The notes under the pieces: generated by a model
Databases searched by the model: none
What the model saw: the letters and a program-made list of their open reading frames with translations, nothing else
Told to the model about the DNA's origin: nothing
Part shown: positions 1 to 7,228 of the stretch, in pieces
How positions within the stretch are numbered: the first letter of the stretch is position 1
How the letters are laid out: each line of letters starts with the position of its first letter
Program-made: the position numbers and the translations under genes
NCBI RefSeq assembly: GCF_009720385.1
Contig: NZ_WARX01000001.1
Coordinates: forward strand, 1,054,001-1,118,000
Direction of reading: 5' to 3'
DNA from: Catellatospora vulcania
GTDB lineage: Bacteria; Actinomycetota; Actinomycetes; Mycobacteriales; Micromonosporaceae
Length of the DNA stretch: 64,000 nt

Positions 1-1
1 C

Positions 2-85
2 GGATCGCTGCTGAGGCGGCGTTACCCGCAGGCGCGGACGGACCACTTCGGAGACGTCACATTGTTCCGCGTCACAGCGTCTTGA
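2..85 (+). CDS. C-terminal end of an upstream gene (partial)
   Basis: An open frame runs in from the left edge and stops with TGA at 83-85, giving about 27 residues that end DHFGDVTLFRVTAS. The ending looks like the tail of a soluble or extracytoplasmic domain, of the kind seen at the C-termini of some polytopic glycosyltransferases, but this is too short to assign. It is read as coding because codon third positions are G or C as in neighbouring genes and the stop falls just before a promoter. The function is unknown. Confidence 0.4.
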   Translation, partial: GSLLRRRYPQARTDHFGDVTLFRVTAS

Positions 86-112
86 CCTCAACCTTGCTTG
101 AACCAGCAAGAT
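82..112 (+). promoter_or_regulatory. SoxR/MerR-type promoter with 19-bp spacer
   Basis: A -35 element TTGACC (82-87) is followed directly by the dyad TCAA-N6-TTGA (88-101). After a total spacer of 19 bp comes CAAGAT (107-112). A dyad abutting the -35 inside an over-long 19-bp spacer is the layout of SoxR/MerR-activated promoters such as soxS. The transcript would begin at or next to the ATG at 120, so the gene would be leaderless. No MerR-family gene lies in the window. The assignment rests on architecture, not on a known regulator. Confidence 0.5.
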
Positions 113-119
113 CGTATTC

Positions 120-488
120 ATGACTGAGAGCAGCGAATACGGCTACCTGAGCACCGTCGGCCGCAACACCGGCCAGTGGCACACCGTCGAGATCTGGTAC
201 GCGGCCCGCGGCGGGGTGATCTACCTGATGTCCGGCGACCGCGAACGCGCCGACTGGGTGCGCAACATCCTCGCGAACCCGCAGGTCTTATGGCGGCGCG
301 GCGGCCCGCGCGAGCTGACCCCCGACGGCGCGGCGCCCGCCGAGGCCCGCCCCGTCACCGGCGACCCGTACGCCGAGGCGGAGGCCCGCCGCCTGCTCGC
401 CGCCCGCTACCAGGGCTGGCGGGAGGGCGACGAGCTCTCCGACTGGGCGAGCACCGCGATGGTCGTGGCCGTTCACCCGTCGTACTGA
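120..488 (+). CDS. Deazaflavin (F420)-dependent nitroreductase/quinone reductase-like protein
   Basis: A 122-residue cytosolic protein of the DUF385/Ddn split-barrel type. The N-terminal part, with residues YGYLSTVGRNTGQWHTVEIW near positions 8-27, has the fold-start typical of this family, where a T-G-x-x-[HR] stretch is followed by a hydrophobic strand. Family members reduce quinones or nitro compounds with F420H2; the exact substrate cannot be read from sequence. The ATG sits about 7 bases after a candidate -10 with no Shine-Dalgarno, which suggests leaderless translation. A SoxR-like promoter fits a redox-stress role. A PNPOx-like protein binding flavin instead of F420 is the alternative. 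Confidence 0.7.
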   Translation: MTESSEYGYLSTVGRNTGQWHTVEIWYAARGGVIYLMSGDRERADWVRNILANPQVLWRRGGPRELTPDGAAPAEARPVTGDPYAEAEARRLLAARYQGWREGDELSDWASTAMVVAVHPSY

Positions 489-513
489 CGGGACGGAAGG
501 CCAGCCGACGGAC

Positions 514-549
514 CGAGGACGGACACCCCTGGCGGAGCGTCCGTCCTCG
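514..549. terminator. Bidirectional terminator between convergent genes
   Basis: Ten-bp arms (514-523 and 540-549) separated by 16 bases lie in the 74-bp gap between two convergent stop codons. There is no U-tract, as is common in actinomycetes. Confidence 0.5.
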
Positions 550-562
550 TCGGCGTCTTCGA

Positions 563-1120
563 TCAGCTCCAGCGCTGCGAGCTGGTCTGGTTGTCCATCA
601 CCGCGCCGATGTAGGAGTCGGTCGGGCCGTAGCCGATCACGGCGCCGCCGTAGCTGTTGGACTCGTAGTGCTTGACCCAGCAGTTGGCGTAGGTCCTGAA
701 CGACGTGATGACGTTGTTCCAGCCGGCCGGCATGCTGGAGATCTGGTAGTCGACGTTGCCGGTCGGGGTGCTGCACTTGCCCGCGGTGCCGCTCCAGATC
801 AGGGCCGAGCCGCTGAAGTTGGAGCCGGTGTACTCGATGCTGATCACCGTGTTGACGACGTTGATGCCGAAGCCCGCGTTCAGCGCCTCGACCTTGGCCG
901 CGGTGCCGCTGCCCTTGGGCAGGTCGTAGAGCACGCCGCCGCTGGCGAACTGCAGGGCCTTGTCGAACGTGGCGAAGCAGACCGCCTGCGGGGCGGTGGA
1001 GCTGGCGCTGGCGACACAGTACGTGTCGCCTTCCGCCGCGCTCGCCGGTGCGGTCGGGGCTGCGATGCCGATGAGGGCCAGCGCTGCGATCGCCGTGATG
1101 GCCCGGTGGAGCTGTCGCAT
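563..1120 (-). CDS. Small secreted protein, peptidase-inhibitor I36/crystallin-like
   Basis: A 185-residue secreted protein. The start at 1120 is preceded by AGGAGG with a 4-base spacer, and the N-terminus is a classical signal peptide (MRQLHRAITAIAAL, cleavage near APASAAEG). The mature part contains cysteines, a CVASASSTAPQAVCFATFDKA segment and Tyr/Trp-rich beta strands near 'MPAGWNNVITSF', as in actinobacterial I36-family or beta/gamma-crystallin-like secreted proteins. These are small Cys-bridged extracellular proteins, some of which inhibit proteases. No catalytic motif is seen. It is transcribed separately from the GH81 gene upstream, which ends in a hairpin at 1226-1276. Confidence 0.6.
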   Translation of the reverse strand: MRQLHRAITAIAALALIGIAAPTAPASAAEGDTYCVASASSTAPQAVCFATFDKALQFASGGVLYDLPKGSGTAAKVEALNAGFGINVVNTVISIEYTGSNFSGSALIWSGTAGKCSTPTGNVDYQISSMPAGWNNVITSFRTYANCWVKHYESNSYGGAVIGYGPTDSYIGAVMDNQTSSQRWS

Positions 1121-1225
1121 GATTTCCTCCTGCGTCGATGAAGCGGTGACGACAGGTTCCCGCCGGCCCGTCACGGTGACGTCAGGGTCGCGTCATCGCC
1201 GCCGAGCCCGCGCTGCCCCGGGCGT

Positions 1226-1276
1226 AAGGAAGGGCACCTTCTACATCGCGGAACGATGTTGAAGGTGCCCTTCCTT
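1226..1276. terminator. Strong hairpin terminator after GH81 gene
   Basis: Arms of 23 bp (1226-1248 and 1254-1276) with a single mismatch enclose a 5-base loop. The hairpin lies 10 bp downstream of the GH81 stop codon. Confidence 0.75.
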
Positions 1277-1286
1277 GCCTCAGCAA

Positions 1287-4200
1287 CTACGGGGCGTAGA
1301 CCTCGAACTCGAAGAGGGAGTAGCCCCAGGCGGTGGCGCGGGTGGTGGCGTTGACGCGGACGTAGCGGCCGGAGCCGGTCAGGCCGGTGAGGTCGTCGAC
1401 GCCGCCGTCACCGCCGGTGACGGACCGGATGGTGGTCCAGGTGTTGCCGTCCGGCGAGGTCTGGATCTGGTACGCCGACCCGTAGGCCGCCTCCCAGACC
1501 AGCCGCACCCGGCTGATGGAGTACGTCTGACCCAGGTCGACGCGGATCGTCTGCGGGTCGCTGAACGCGCTGGACCAGCGGGTGGTGGTGGCGTTGCCGT
1601 CCACCGCCGCCGAGCCGGGGTAGCCCGCTGCCTCGGTGCTGGACACCAGCACCGGCTTGTTCAGGGCCACGTTGACCGAGGGCTGGCTCGTGGTGCCGGT
1701 GTAGGGCAGCACGACCCGGGACTGGTTGCCGACGCCGAGGGTGGTCGAGGTGCTGCCGATGGCGCTCCAGACCTCGACCCGCACCGAGCCGTTGGCCAAG
1801 TTGGCGAACGCGCCGGTGGTGGTCTTGACCCCGAACGCCTGGGTGTAGTGCTCGTAGCCGGCGACCGGGTCGGTGGGGAAGTAGTTGTACGTCTCCACCC
1901 GGTCGAAGCTGCCGTTGCCGGTGAAGTCGTACGACACCCGGACCTGGGTGGCGTTGCCGACTCCGGTGCCCGCGTCGACGAACATGTCGAAGTTCGTCGC
2001 GCCGCCGTTGTGCGTGGCGTTCAGGCCGGTGGCGTTGAACACCTGGGCGTTGTGCGGGTTGCCGTCCCAGTTGCCGTTGGCCGCGGCCACGACGACCGAG
2101 CCGGCCGCGCTCTGGGTGCCGGGCAGGCCGCCGCCGGACTGCAGGTAGCGGGTCGCGGCGAAGTTGCCCGGCGGGTTCGGCGAGGTCGACGGAGACGGCG
2201 ACGGCGAGGGTGACGGAGACGGAGACGGCGACGTGGGCGGCGACGACGGCGGGTTGGACGGGGTGCCGCCGCCGCAGGCGTTGCCGCCGGTCCAGGTGAA
2301 CGCGCCCGAGGTGACCGTCTTGCAGGCGGGCACGCTCAGCGTGGTGCCGTTGGAGAAGGTCACCGTGATCGCCGTGTTCGCGATGTTCGACGCCACGTAC
2401 GTGCGCACGCCGCTCTTGTTGAACACCTTTGCCAGCGGGTGGTTCGCGGTGATCGTGGTGTCGACGTTGCCGAGCGCGGCCAGGTTGCGGATCCAGTGGT
2501 AGGTGTGCGCCTTGGACTCGCCCTCCTCGGAGGTGAACCCGCTGTTGGCGTTGAAGTTGTTCAGCGCCGTCTGGCCGTTGCCCAGGGCCAGGAACTCCCA
2601 GAGGATGTCCTGCCAGACCGTGGGCGCGCCGCCGTTGTTGGTGACCAGCTCGTTGTAGTTGGTCGACACGTAGGCCGGATTGTCGCCGAGGTAGAAGTGG
2701 CCGCCGGTGATGGGCAGCATGTTGATGCCCTGGATCATCTCCGGCTCGCCCGAGAACCACGTCGCGTACGCGCCGCCGTCGCCCCAGACCATGCCGACCG
2801 TGTTGTGCCCGAAGGCGGTCGGGAAGTTCTGATTGCGCACGTCGAACCAGTACTCGGCGATGGCCGCAGACTGCGTGGTGTAGATGAAGATGCCGGCGTC
2901 GCGCACCGCGGCGTTGCCGGTCGCCTGGCCCCACTGGATCAGGGCGTTGGCGAAGTTCATGCCCTCGGACGAGGACTCCTGGTTGTTGCCCGCGCCGAAC
3001 GCGCCGTGCCCGGCCGCCCAGTCGTGACCGGCGAAGATGTCGAAGTCACGCAGGTACGGGAAGCGGGTGTCGGTGCGGTCGTAGTTGTTGGCGTCGCGGA
3101 TCAGCAGGTCCACCATCCCGCCGTACTGGCTGTTCGTGGCCCAGGTCGGGTCGAACTTGGCCAGCGTCGCCGCGGCGGCCACGAAGTAGCCGTAGTGGAA
3201 GTGGTGGTCGTTGAGTTCCAGGTCGGACCCGTAGGAGGCCGGGTAGCCGAGCAGGGTGCCCCACGCGCTGTTGTAGTAGAAGACCCGGCTGGTCTTGCCG
3301 GCCGAGGCGGTGAACCAGTCGTTGAGGCGGGTCCGGATGGTGCTCAGCGCGGTGTCGCGGATCGAGGTCAGGTTGAGCTGGTCGGCGATCTCGGCGATGC
3401 GCGCCGCCCGGCCCAGGCCCTTGCCGGTCCAGTAGGTGTCGTCGCCGCGGAAGTCGGCCGGGTTGCCCGCCACCGCGTTGAGGTAGTTGGTGATCGTGGT
3501 CAGGTCGCCGCCGGAGCTGTCGGCGACAGCGGGGATCTCCGGCAGCACGCCGGTGTACTTCATCGACGTCGTGAACGAGCCGATCCCGGTGAGGATCTTC
3601 ATCTGTCCGCGGGCGCTCGTGTACGTGTTCGCGAGCGGGGTCGCACCGGTCAGGCTGTTCCACTGGTGCGGGTACAGCGCCGCGACGGTGGCCGTCTGCG
3701 AGCCCTGCCGCGCCGTGGTCAGGTAGGTGTACGTGGTGCTCAGCGTGCTGGCGGCCTGGTTGTAGCTGTAGGACACCCGGGTGCCGGTGACGTGCGCGTG
3801 GGCGTACTGGCCGTAGGTGGTCGCCAGCGCGGCCCGGTCGGCGCCCGCGGGCAGCACGGCGACGGAGAAGAAGCCCTGGCCGTTCAGCGAGGAGCTGATC
3901 GACGTGCCGCTGACCGACCAGGTCGAGCCGGTCGGCGCGTACGCGACGTAGTCGCGCCCGTTGACGTTGAAGCCGATCTGGCCGCCGCTGTTGGACCACA
4001 CGGTCGGCGTCGCCGCGGCGGTGATCTGTGCGTTGCCGCCGGTGACCTGGAAGTACGCGAACGGCAGGCCGTGGCCGATGGTGGCCTTCATGGTCCGCGC
4101 GCCGTCACTCCAGTACGGCGTCACGGTCCAGTCGCTCCACCCGTCGACCTTGGTGTCGGGGGAGTTCAGCCCGGCCACGCCGACGAGCATGTCCTGCACG

Positions 4201-4664
4201 TAGGGGTAGTGGAACTCGCCGGGACCGGTCGCGCTGCCGCTGATCGCCGGGGTGGTGTTGTAGGAGAACCCGAGGCCGCCCGCGAGCGTGTCGTAGGAGA
4301 TCGGGTGGGCGTGCAGCGGCTCGCTGTAGCTGCAGTCGAACTTCTTGAACAGCAGCGACGACCACCAGTCGTTGGTGGGCACGCCGCCGGTGGGCGCGTT
4401 GGCGGTGACGTACTGCCGCGGGTTGGTCGACAGCGAGCCGCAGCCGGCGGGCACCGCCCGGCCCGCGGGCAGGCTGTCGAGGTAGCTGCCGGCGCCGACG
4501 GTGCCCGCCTGGGCGGTCTGCGCGACGGCGATGCCGAACAGGGCTGCGGCCAGGACGGCGACCGAGCCGAGGACGAGGGCGCGGTGGCGCGCCCAGGACT
4601 GACGTCGGCGACCCGCGCGGCGCGAGACGCCGCCTGGGGTCACGGACCGGATGGACGGTTCCAT
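1287..4664 (-). CDS. Secreted GH81 endo-beta-1,3-glucanase with linker, extra module and F5/8C-type CBM
   Basis: A 1125-residue extracellular enzyme that hydrolyses beta-1,3-glucan (laminarin, fungal cell wall). The ATG at 4664 is chosen because GGAGG lies 8 bases upstream; the other ATG, 6 bp earlier, has no space for an SD. A long N-region with a hydrophobic stretch near 29-48 serves as signal peptide or anchor. The GH81 catalytic part spans roughly 55-770, with DHHFHYGY (Asp486) and NQESSSEGMN (Glu563/Glu567) as the conserved catalytic segments. A Cys-bounded strand region and a Pro/Ser linker (800-832) follow, then a beta-rich module of about 150 residues that I do not recognise (833-985), then a discoidin-type carbohydrate-binding domain (CBM32-like, about 990-1125). 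A LacI-type operator lies about 70 bp upstream, consistent with sugar-induced expression. Confidence 0.92.
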   Translation of the reverse strand: MEPSIRSVTPGGVSRRAGRRRQSWARHRALVLGSVAVLAAALFGIAVAQTAQAGTVGAGSYLDSLPAGRAVPAGCGSLSTNPRQYVTANAPTGGVPTNDWWSSLLFKKFDCSYSEPLHAHPISYDTLAGGLGFSYNTTPAISGSATGPGEFHYPYVQDMLVGVAGLNSPDTKVDGWSDWTVTPYWSDGARTMKATIGHGLPFAYFQVTGGNAQITAAATPTVWSNSGGQIGFNVNGRDYVAYAPTGSTWSVSGTSISSSLNGQGFFSVAVLPAGADRAALATTYGQYAHAHVTGTRVSYSYNQAASTLSTTYTYLTTARQGSQTATVAALYPHQWNSLTGATPLANTYTSARGQMKILTGIGSFTTSMKYTGVLPEIPAVADSSGGDLTTITNYLNAVAGNPADFRGDDTYWTGKGLGRAARIAEIADQLNLTSIRDTALSTIRTRLNDWFTASAGKTSRVFYYNSAWGTLLGYPASYGSDLELNDHHFHYGYFVAAAATLAKFDPTWATNSQYGGMVDLLIRDANNYDRTDTRFPYLRDFDIFAGHDWAAGHGAFGAGNNQESSSEGMNFANALIQWGQATGNAAVRDAGIFIYTTQSAAIAEYWFDVRNQNFPTAFGHNTVGMVWGDGGAYATWFSGEPEMIQGINMLPITGGHFYLGDNPAYVSTNYNELVTNNGGAPTVWQDILWEFLALGNGQTALNNFNANSGFTSEEGESKAHTYHWIRNLAALGNVDTTITANHPLAKVFNKSGVRTYVASNIANTAITVTFSNGTTLSVPACKTVTSGAFTWTGGNACGGGTPSNPPSSPPTSPSPSPSPSPSPSPSTSPNPPGNFAATRYLQSGGGLPGTQSAAGSVVVAAANGNWDGNPHNAQVFNATGLNATHNGGATNFDMFVDAGTGVGNATQVRVSYDFTGNGSFDRVETYNYFPTDPVAGYEHYTQAFGVKTTTGAFANLANGSVRVEVWSAIGSTSTTLGVGNQSRVVLPYTGTTSQPSVNVALNKPVLVSSTEAAGYPGSAAVDGNATTTRWSSAFSDPQTIRVDLGQTYSISRVRLVWEAAYGSAYQIQTSPDGNTWTTIRSVTGGDGGVDDLTGLTGSGRYVRVNATTRATAWGYSLFEFEVYAP

Positions 4665-4733
4665 GTGCATGGCCTCCGGGGCTGGGGCTGGCATGGCGGG
4701 GGAGAGCGGAGGTACGTGTGGCGCGGTGAGCGT

Positions 4734-4745
4734 GAGAGCGCTCTC
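4734..4745. promoter_or_regulatory. LacI-family (CebR-like) operator upstream of GH81
   Basis: The perfect 12-bp palindrome GAGAGCGCTCTC has the central CG step of LacI-family sites and resembles the actinobacterial CebR box core. It lies 70 bp upstream of the GH81 start, in the expected promoter zone. The same 12 bp recur at 4871-4882. Confidence 0.6.
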
Positions 4746-4856
4746 CGAGCGCAAACTATCGGGCAATCCCTCGATACGTCAATGTTTCGGGGCCATGGCT
4801 TCTGAGTTAATCCCGGGACGTGGACGCAGCGTGACGGCGGCGGGACGGCACAACGT

Positions 4857-4896
4857 GATACCGGCCCTGTGAGAGCGCTCTCACAGGGCCGGTATC
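4857..4896. promoter_or_regulatory. 40-bp perfect palindrome combining a LacI-type site and a hairpin
   Basis: Forty bases are exactly self-complementary about the 4876/4877 axis. The core (4871-4882) is the same GAGAGCGCTCTC as the operator 137 bp away. It starts 12 bp downstream of the dienelactone hydrolase stop codon and precedes the GH81 promoter, so it could be both that gene's terminator and a second operator. Confidence 0.6.
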
Positions 4897-4908
4897 AATG
4901 GCTCTCCG

Positions 4909-5643
4909 TCAGTGGCGGTGCCGGGTGGTGAAGGAGATGATGCGGTTCCACGCGTCGGTGCAGGCGTCGGCCCACTGCGCGAAGGAGCGGTCGAAGAACG
5001 AGTGCGGAGCGCCGTCGTAGACGTGCATCTCGGGGCCGACGCCGGCCTCCTCCAGCTGCGCGGCGAACTTCTCGAACTCGCTGACCGGGGTGGAGTCCGC
5101 GCCCGCGATGAGCATCAGGATCGGCTTGTCGACCTCGTCGACGACGTCGGCGACCCGCTTGGGCTGGCCGTAGAAGCCGATCACCCCGGCCAGGTCGAGG
5201 TCGCTGGCGGCCAGCCGCCACGACATGCTGCCGCCGAAACAGAACCCGACGGTGTACACCGACGCGTCCGGCTCGTTCTCGCACAGCACCGCCATCGCGG
5301 CCGCCGCGTCGGCGCGCACGTGCTCGGGCGTGACCTGCGGCATGTGCTCCTGGTAGGGGAAGCTCTCGTCGCGCTGGGACACCCCGGCGGTGCGGCCGAA
5401 GTAGTCGATCGCGACCGCCTCGTACCCGGCCTCGGCCAGACGCTGGGTGAGCCCGACGTAGAACGGGTGCAGGCCGCGCACGTCCGGCAGCACGACGATC
5501 TTCATGCCGTTCGGGGTCTGCGGGATCGCCCGGTACGCGGCGAGGGTGTTGCCGTCCTCGGCGTGCAGTTCGAGCGGGCCGTGCCCGGCGACCGCGCCCG
5601 CGTTCGGGGCCTGCGGGGCCTGGCTGTCGTCACTGTGGCACAT
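4909..5643 (-). CDS. Dienelactone hydrolase family protein
   Basis: A 244-residue cytosolic alpha/beta hydrolase. The nucleophile elbow is GFCFGG with Cys135 in place of Ser, Asp183 lies in AGADSTP, and His214 lies in DGAPHSFFD. This is the Cys-Asp-His triad of dienelactone hydrolases, which open dienelactone or related lactone/ester rings. The start at 5643 has GGAG 6 bases upstream and lies 14 bp inside the end of the preceding AlkZ-related gene, so the two are probably co-transcribed and translationally coupled. The natural substrate is not evident, since no aromatic catabolic genes are nearby. Confidence 0.85.
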   Translation of the reverse strand: MCHSDDSQAPQAPNAGAVAGHGPLELHAEDGNTLAAYRAIPQTPNGMKIVVLPDVRGLHPFYVGLTQRLAEAGYEAVAIDYFGRTAGVSQRDESFPYQEHMPQVTPEHVRADAAAAMAVLCENEPDASVYTVGFCFGGSMSWRLAASDLDLAGVIGFYGQPKRVADVVDEVDKPILMLIAGADSTPVSEFEKFAAQLEEAGVGPEMHVYDGAPHSFFDRSFAQWADACTDAWNRIISFTTRHRH

Positions 5644-6412
5644 CGGGTGCTCCTTGGCTGCGATAGGCGGACGCCTGCCGCCGCGCCTGTCCGGCGGCGA
5701 CGAGGGCGTCCAGGTGGGACCGGGCGACGGCGGCGGTCCAGCCGTACGCCCGCGCGAGCTGCGCCGGAGTCGCCTCGACGGCGGTCTCCAGGTAGCGGCG
5801 CGTGGCCGTGGCGGCGTCATGTCCGCCGCCGACGTCGAATCGGCGGCAGGTCAGGTCCACGATGGAGGCCGGCCAGCCGGCGCGCTGCTCGCGCACGCCA
5901 GCGGACGTTACCAGCAGGTGGCGCTGCAGTTCGGTCATGGCGCGGTCGTACGCGGCCCGGTCGCCGATCAGTTCCCGCAGCGCGCGCGAGGTCAGCGGCC
6001 CGGTGAGCAGGGCACGGGCGATCTCGTGCGCCTCGCGTGGCAGGTCGAGGTCCTCATGGTCGTCCAGCTCGCCGGGTCCGGCGTACAGCGCGCGCAGCAG
6101 GGTGGGGGAGAGCAGGCTCGCGCGGCGGAACAGGAACTTGCCGTACCAGGCGAGCCCGGCCTCGGGCAGCGCGTCCTTCCAGGTCCACACGGTGGACTCG
6201 GCCTCGCCCATGCCGTCGGCCCAGGCGACCGCCTCCTCGTCGGCGACGGTCTCGTACAGCGAGGGCGCGAGCGCGTTCGCGGCGGGGAACAGCAGCGCGA
6301 GGCCGACGTCGTCGACGAACCGGCCCGCGTCCTCGACGGTCTGCGGCCTGGTCTCGGGCAGCCAGCGGTCGCCCCGCGCGCGGGCCAGGGCGAGTTCCTG
6401 ATCATCGACCAT
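5630..6412 (-). CDS. AlkZ-related winged-helix protein
   Basis: A 260-residue protein resembling the short AlkZ-related (YcaQ/HTH_42-like) family. The segment WTWKDALPEAGLAWYGKFLF (about 76-95) is characteristic, followed by helical DNA-binding-type repeats. AlkZ proper is a glycosylase that unhooks DNA interstrand crosslinks; whether this shorter relative is catalytic is not known. The start MVDDQELAL at 6412 fits the family, because the open frame further upstream is Arg/Gly-rich and non-coding in character. The gene overlaps the dienelactone hydrolase start by 14 bp. Confidence 0.6.
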   Translation of the reverse strand: MVDDQELALARARGDRWLPETRPQTVEDAGRFVDDVGLALLFPAANALAPSLYETVADEEAVAWADGMGEAESTVWTWKDALPEAGLAWYGKFLFRRASLLSPTLLRALYAGPGELDDHEDLDLPREAHEIARALLTGPLTSRALRELIGDRAAYDRAMTELQRHLLVTSAGVREQRAGWPASIVDLTCRRFDVGGGHDAATATRRYLETAVEATPAQLARAYGWTAAVARSHLDALVAAGQARRQASAYRSQGAPDVPQ

Positions 6413-6845
6413 GCGCCGGAGCCTAACCGCCACCCCCGACGTCCCCGGGCCGTGCCGGGCGGTTTCCCCCCGCTCCGGGCATACCGCGCCGTCGCGCCCG
6501 TCCCGTCCCCGCCGCGACGCTTCCGCCCCGCGCGCCCCTGTCTCCCCGCCCGCCACCGTCCGCACCGCCCGGCCTCGCTGCGAAGATCGTCCGACTTGCC
6601 GGGCACTTGTGCGAATCATGGGCTCGGATACGCGCGGTTGCCGGGCAAGTCAGACGACCTTGGTGGGTCCGGCTGCGTGTTATCGGGATGTAAATCCTTT
6701 TTTGCGGGTTCGGGGTTTCCGCGTGGTGGCGGATGTTTCGGCCCCCCGTTTGGCGGAGTCTTGTTCAGGTGAGGACACCCGGTTAGCCGAGTGGCCCCGC
6801 ACGGCGCCCCAAGACCCCGGGCGCCCATGGAGGAGGAGATCGACT
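6413..6845. other. 433-bp divergent intergenic region
   Basis: This gap separates the AlkZ-related gene from the small HTH-like gene. It holds a 79-bp dispersed inverted-repeat element (6583-6661) and, after it, an AT-richer patch near 6685-6710 that may carry the promoter of the small gene. I see no additional coding sequence with convincing composition. Confidence 0.6.
6583..6661. repeat. 79-bp dispersed inverted-repeat element, copy A
   Basis: Arms of 23 bp (6583-6605 and 6639-6661) pair with 3 mismatches around a 33-bp loop. An ungapped second copy lies at 52334-52412; by my hand alignment 56 of 79 positions match, with identities in the loop as well as the arms. It resembles a REP- or MITE-like element with no coding capacity. 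Confidence 0.75.
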
Positions 6846-7049
6846 GTGTACGTCAACTCTGATCTGGCGCTGTGTCTGGTGGACGAGGCATCTGCCTGTC
6901 GCACCGGTGACGCCGACAAGGTGTGGCGTTCCGCGATCCGTGAGGCCATCGCGTGCAACGTTCCGATCGAACATGTCGCGAACAGGGCAAACGTCTCGGT
7001 CGAGGACATCGCCTCGATAGTGAGCGAGAGCCAGGTCGTGCCGGCGTGA
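6846..7049 (+). CDS. 67-residue HTH-like protein of unknown function
   Basis: A short gene starting at GTG 6846, seven bases after AGGAGGAG. The protein begins VYVNSDLALCLVDEASACRT and ends with a probable helix-turn-helix, IEHVANRANVSVEDIASIVS (41-60). It looks like the small conserved actinobacterial proteins that carry a single HTH and little else. There is no signal peptide or membrane segment. It is monocistronic, with a strong hairpin at 7141-7170. The role is unknown; a small DNA-binding regulator is the simplest guess. Confidence 0.6.
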   Translation: MYVNSDLALCLVDEASACRTGDADKVWRSAIREAIACNVPIEHVANRANVSVEDIASIVSESQVVPA

Positions 7050-7140
7050 CCCGCCCGCCCGACACCGCCGCCGCACGGATGCGACGGGCTTGAGCAGCGT
7101 CGCTCGCCCCCGCACCTGACCAGCCTGCATACCAGCTGAC

Positions 7141-7170
7141 ACAGGGCCCCGACCTCGGTCGGGGCCCTGT
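7141..7170. terminator. Hairpin terminator after small HTH-like gene
   Basis: Thirteen-bp perfect arms (7141-7153 and 7158-7170) enclose the loop CTCG, 92 bp after the stop codon. Confidence 0.75.
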
Positions 7171-7228
7171 TCGCGTGCTGGCTCGTTAGCCCCTGCGTAC
7201 ATCACGCGAGGGCGAGGAGAGGCGACAC

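Noticed and set aside
2439-2934. Possible second gene within the GH81 region
   Set aside because: The frame lies inside the GH81 catalytic domain and has no independent features.
2439-4805. Long plus-strand frame opposite the GH81 gene
   Set aside because: It mirrors the GC-rich third positions of the glucanase, is dominated by Arg/Gly/Val/Asp of shadow type, and has no domain. The GH81 strand carries clear catalytic motifs.
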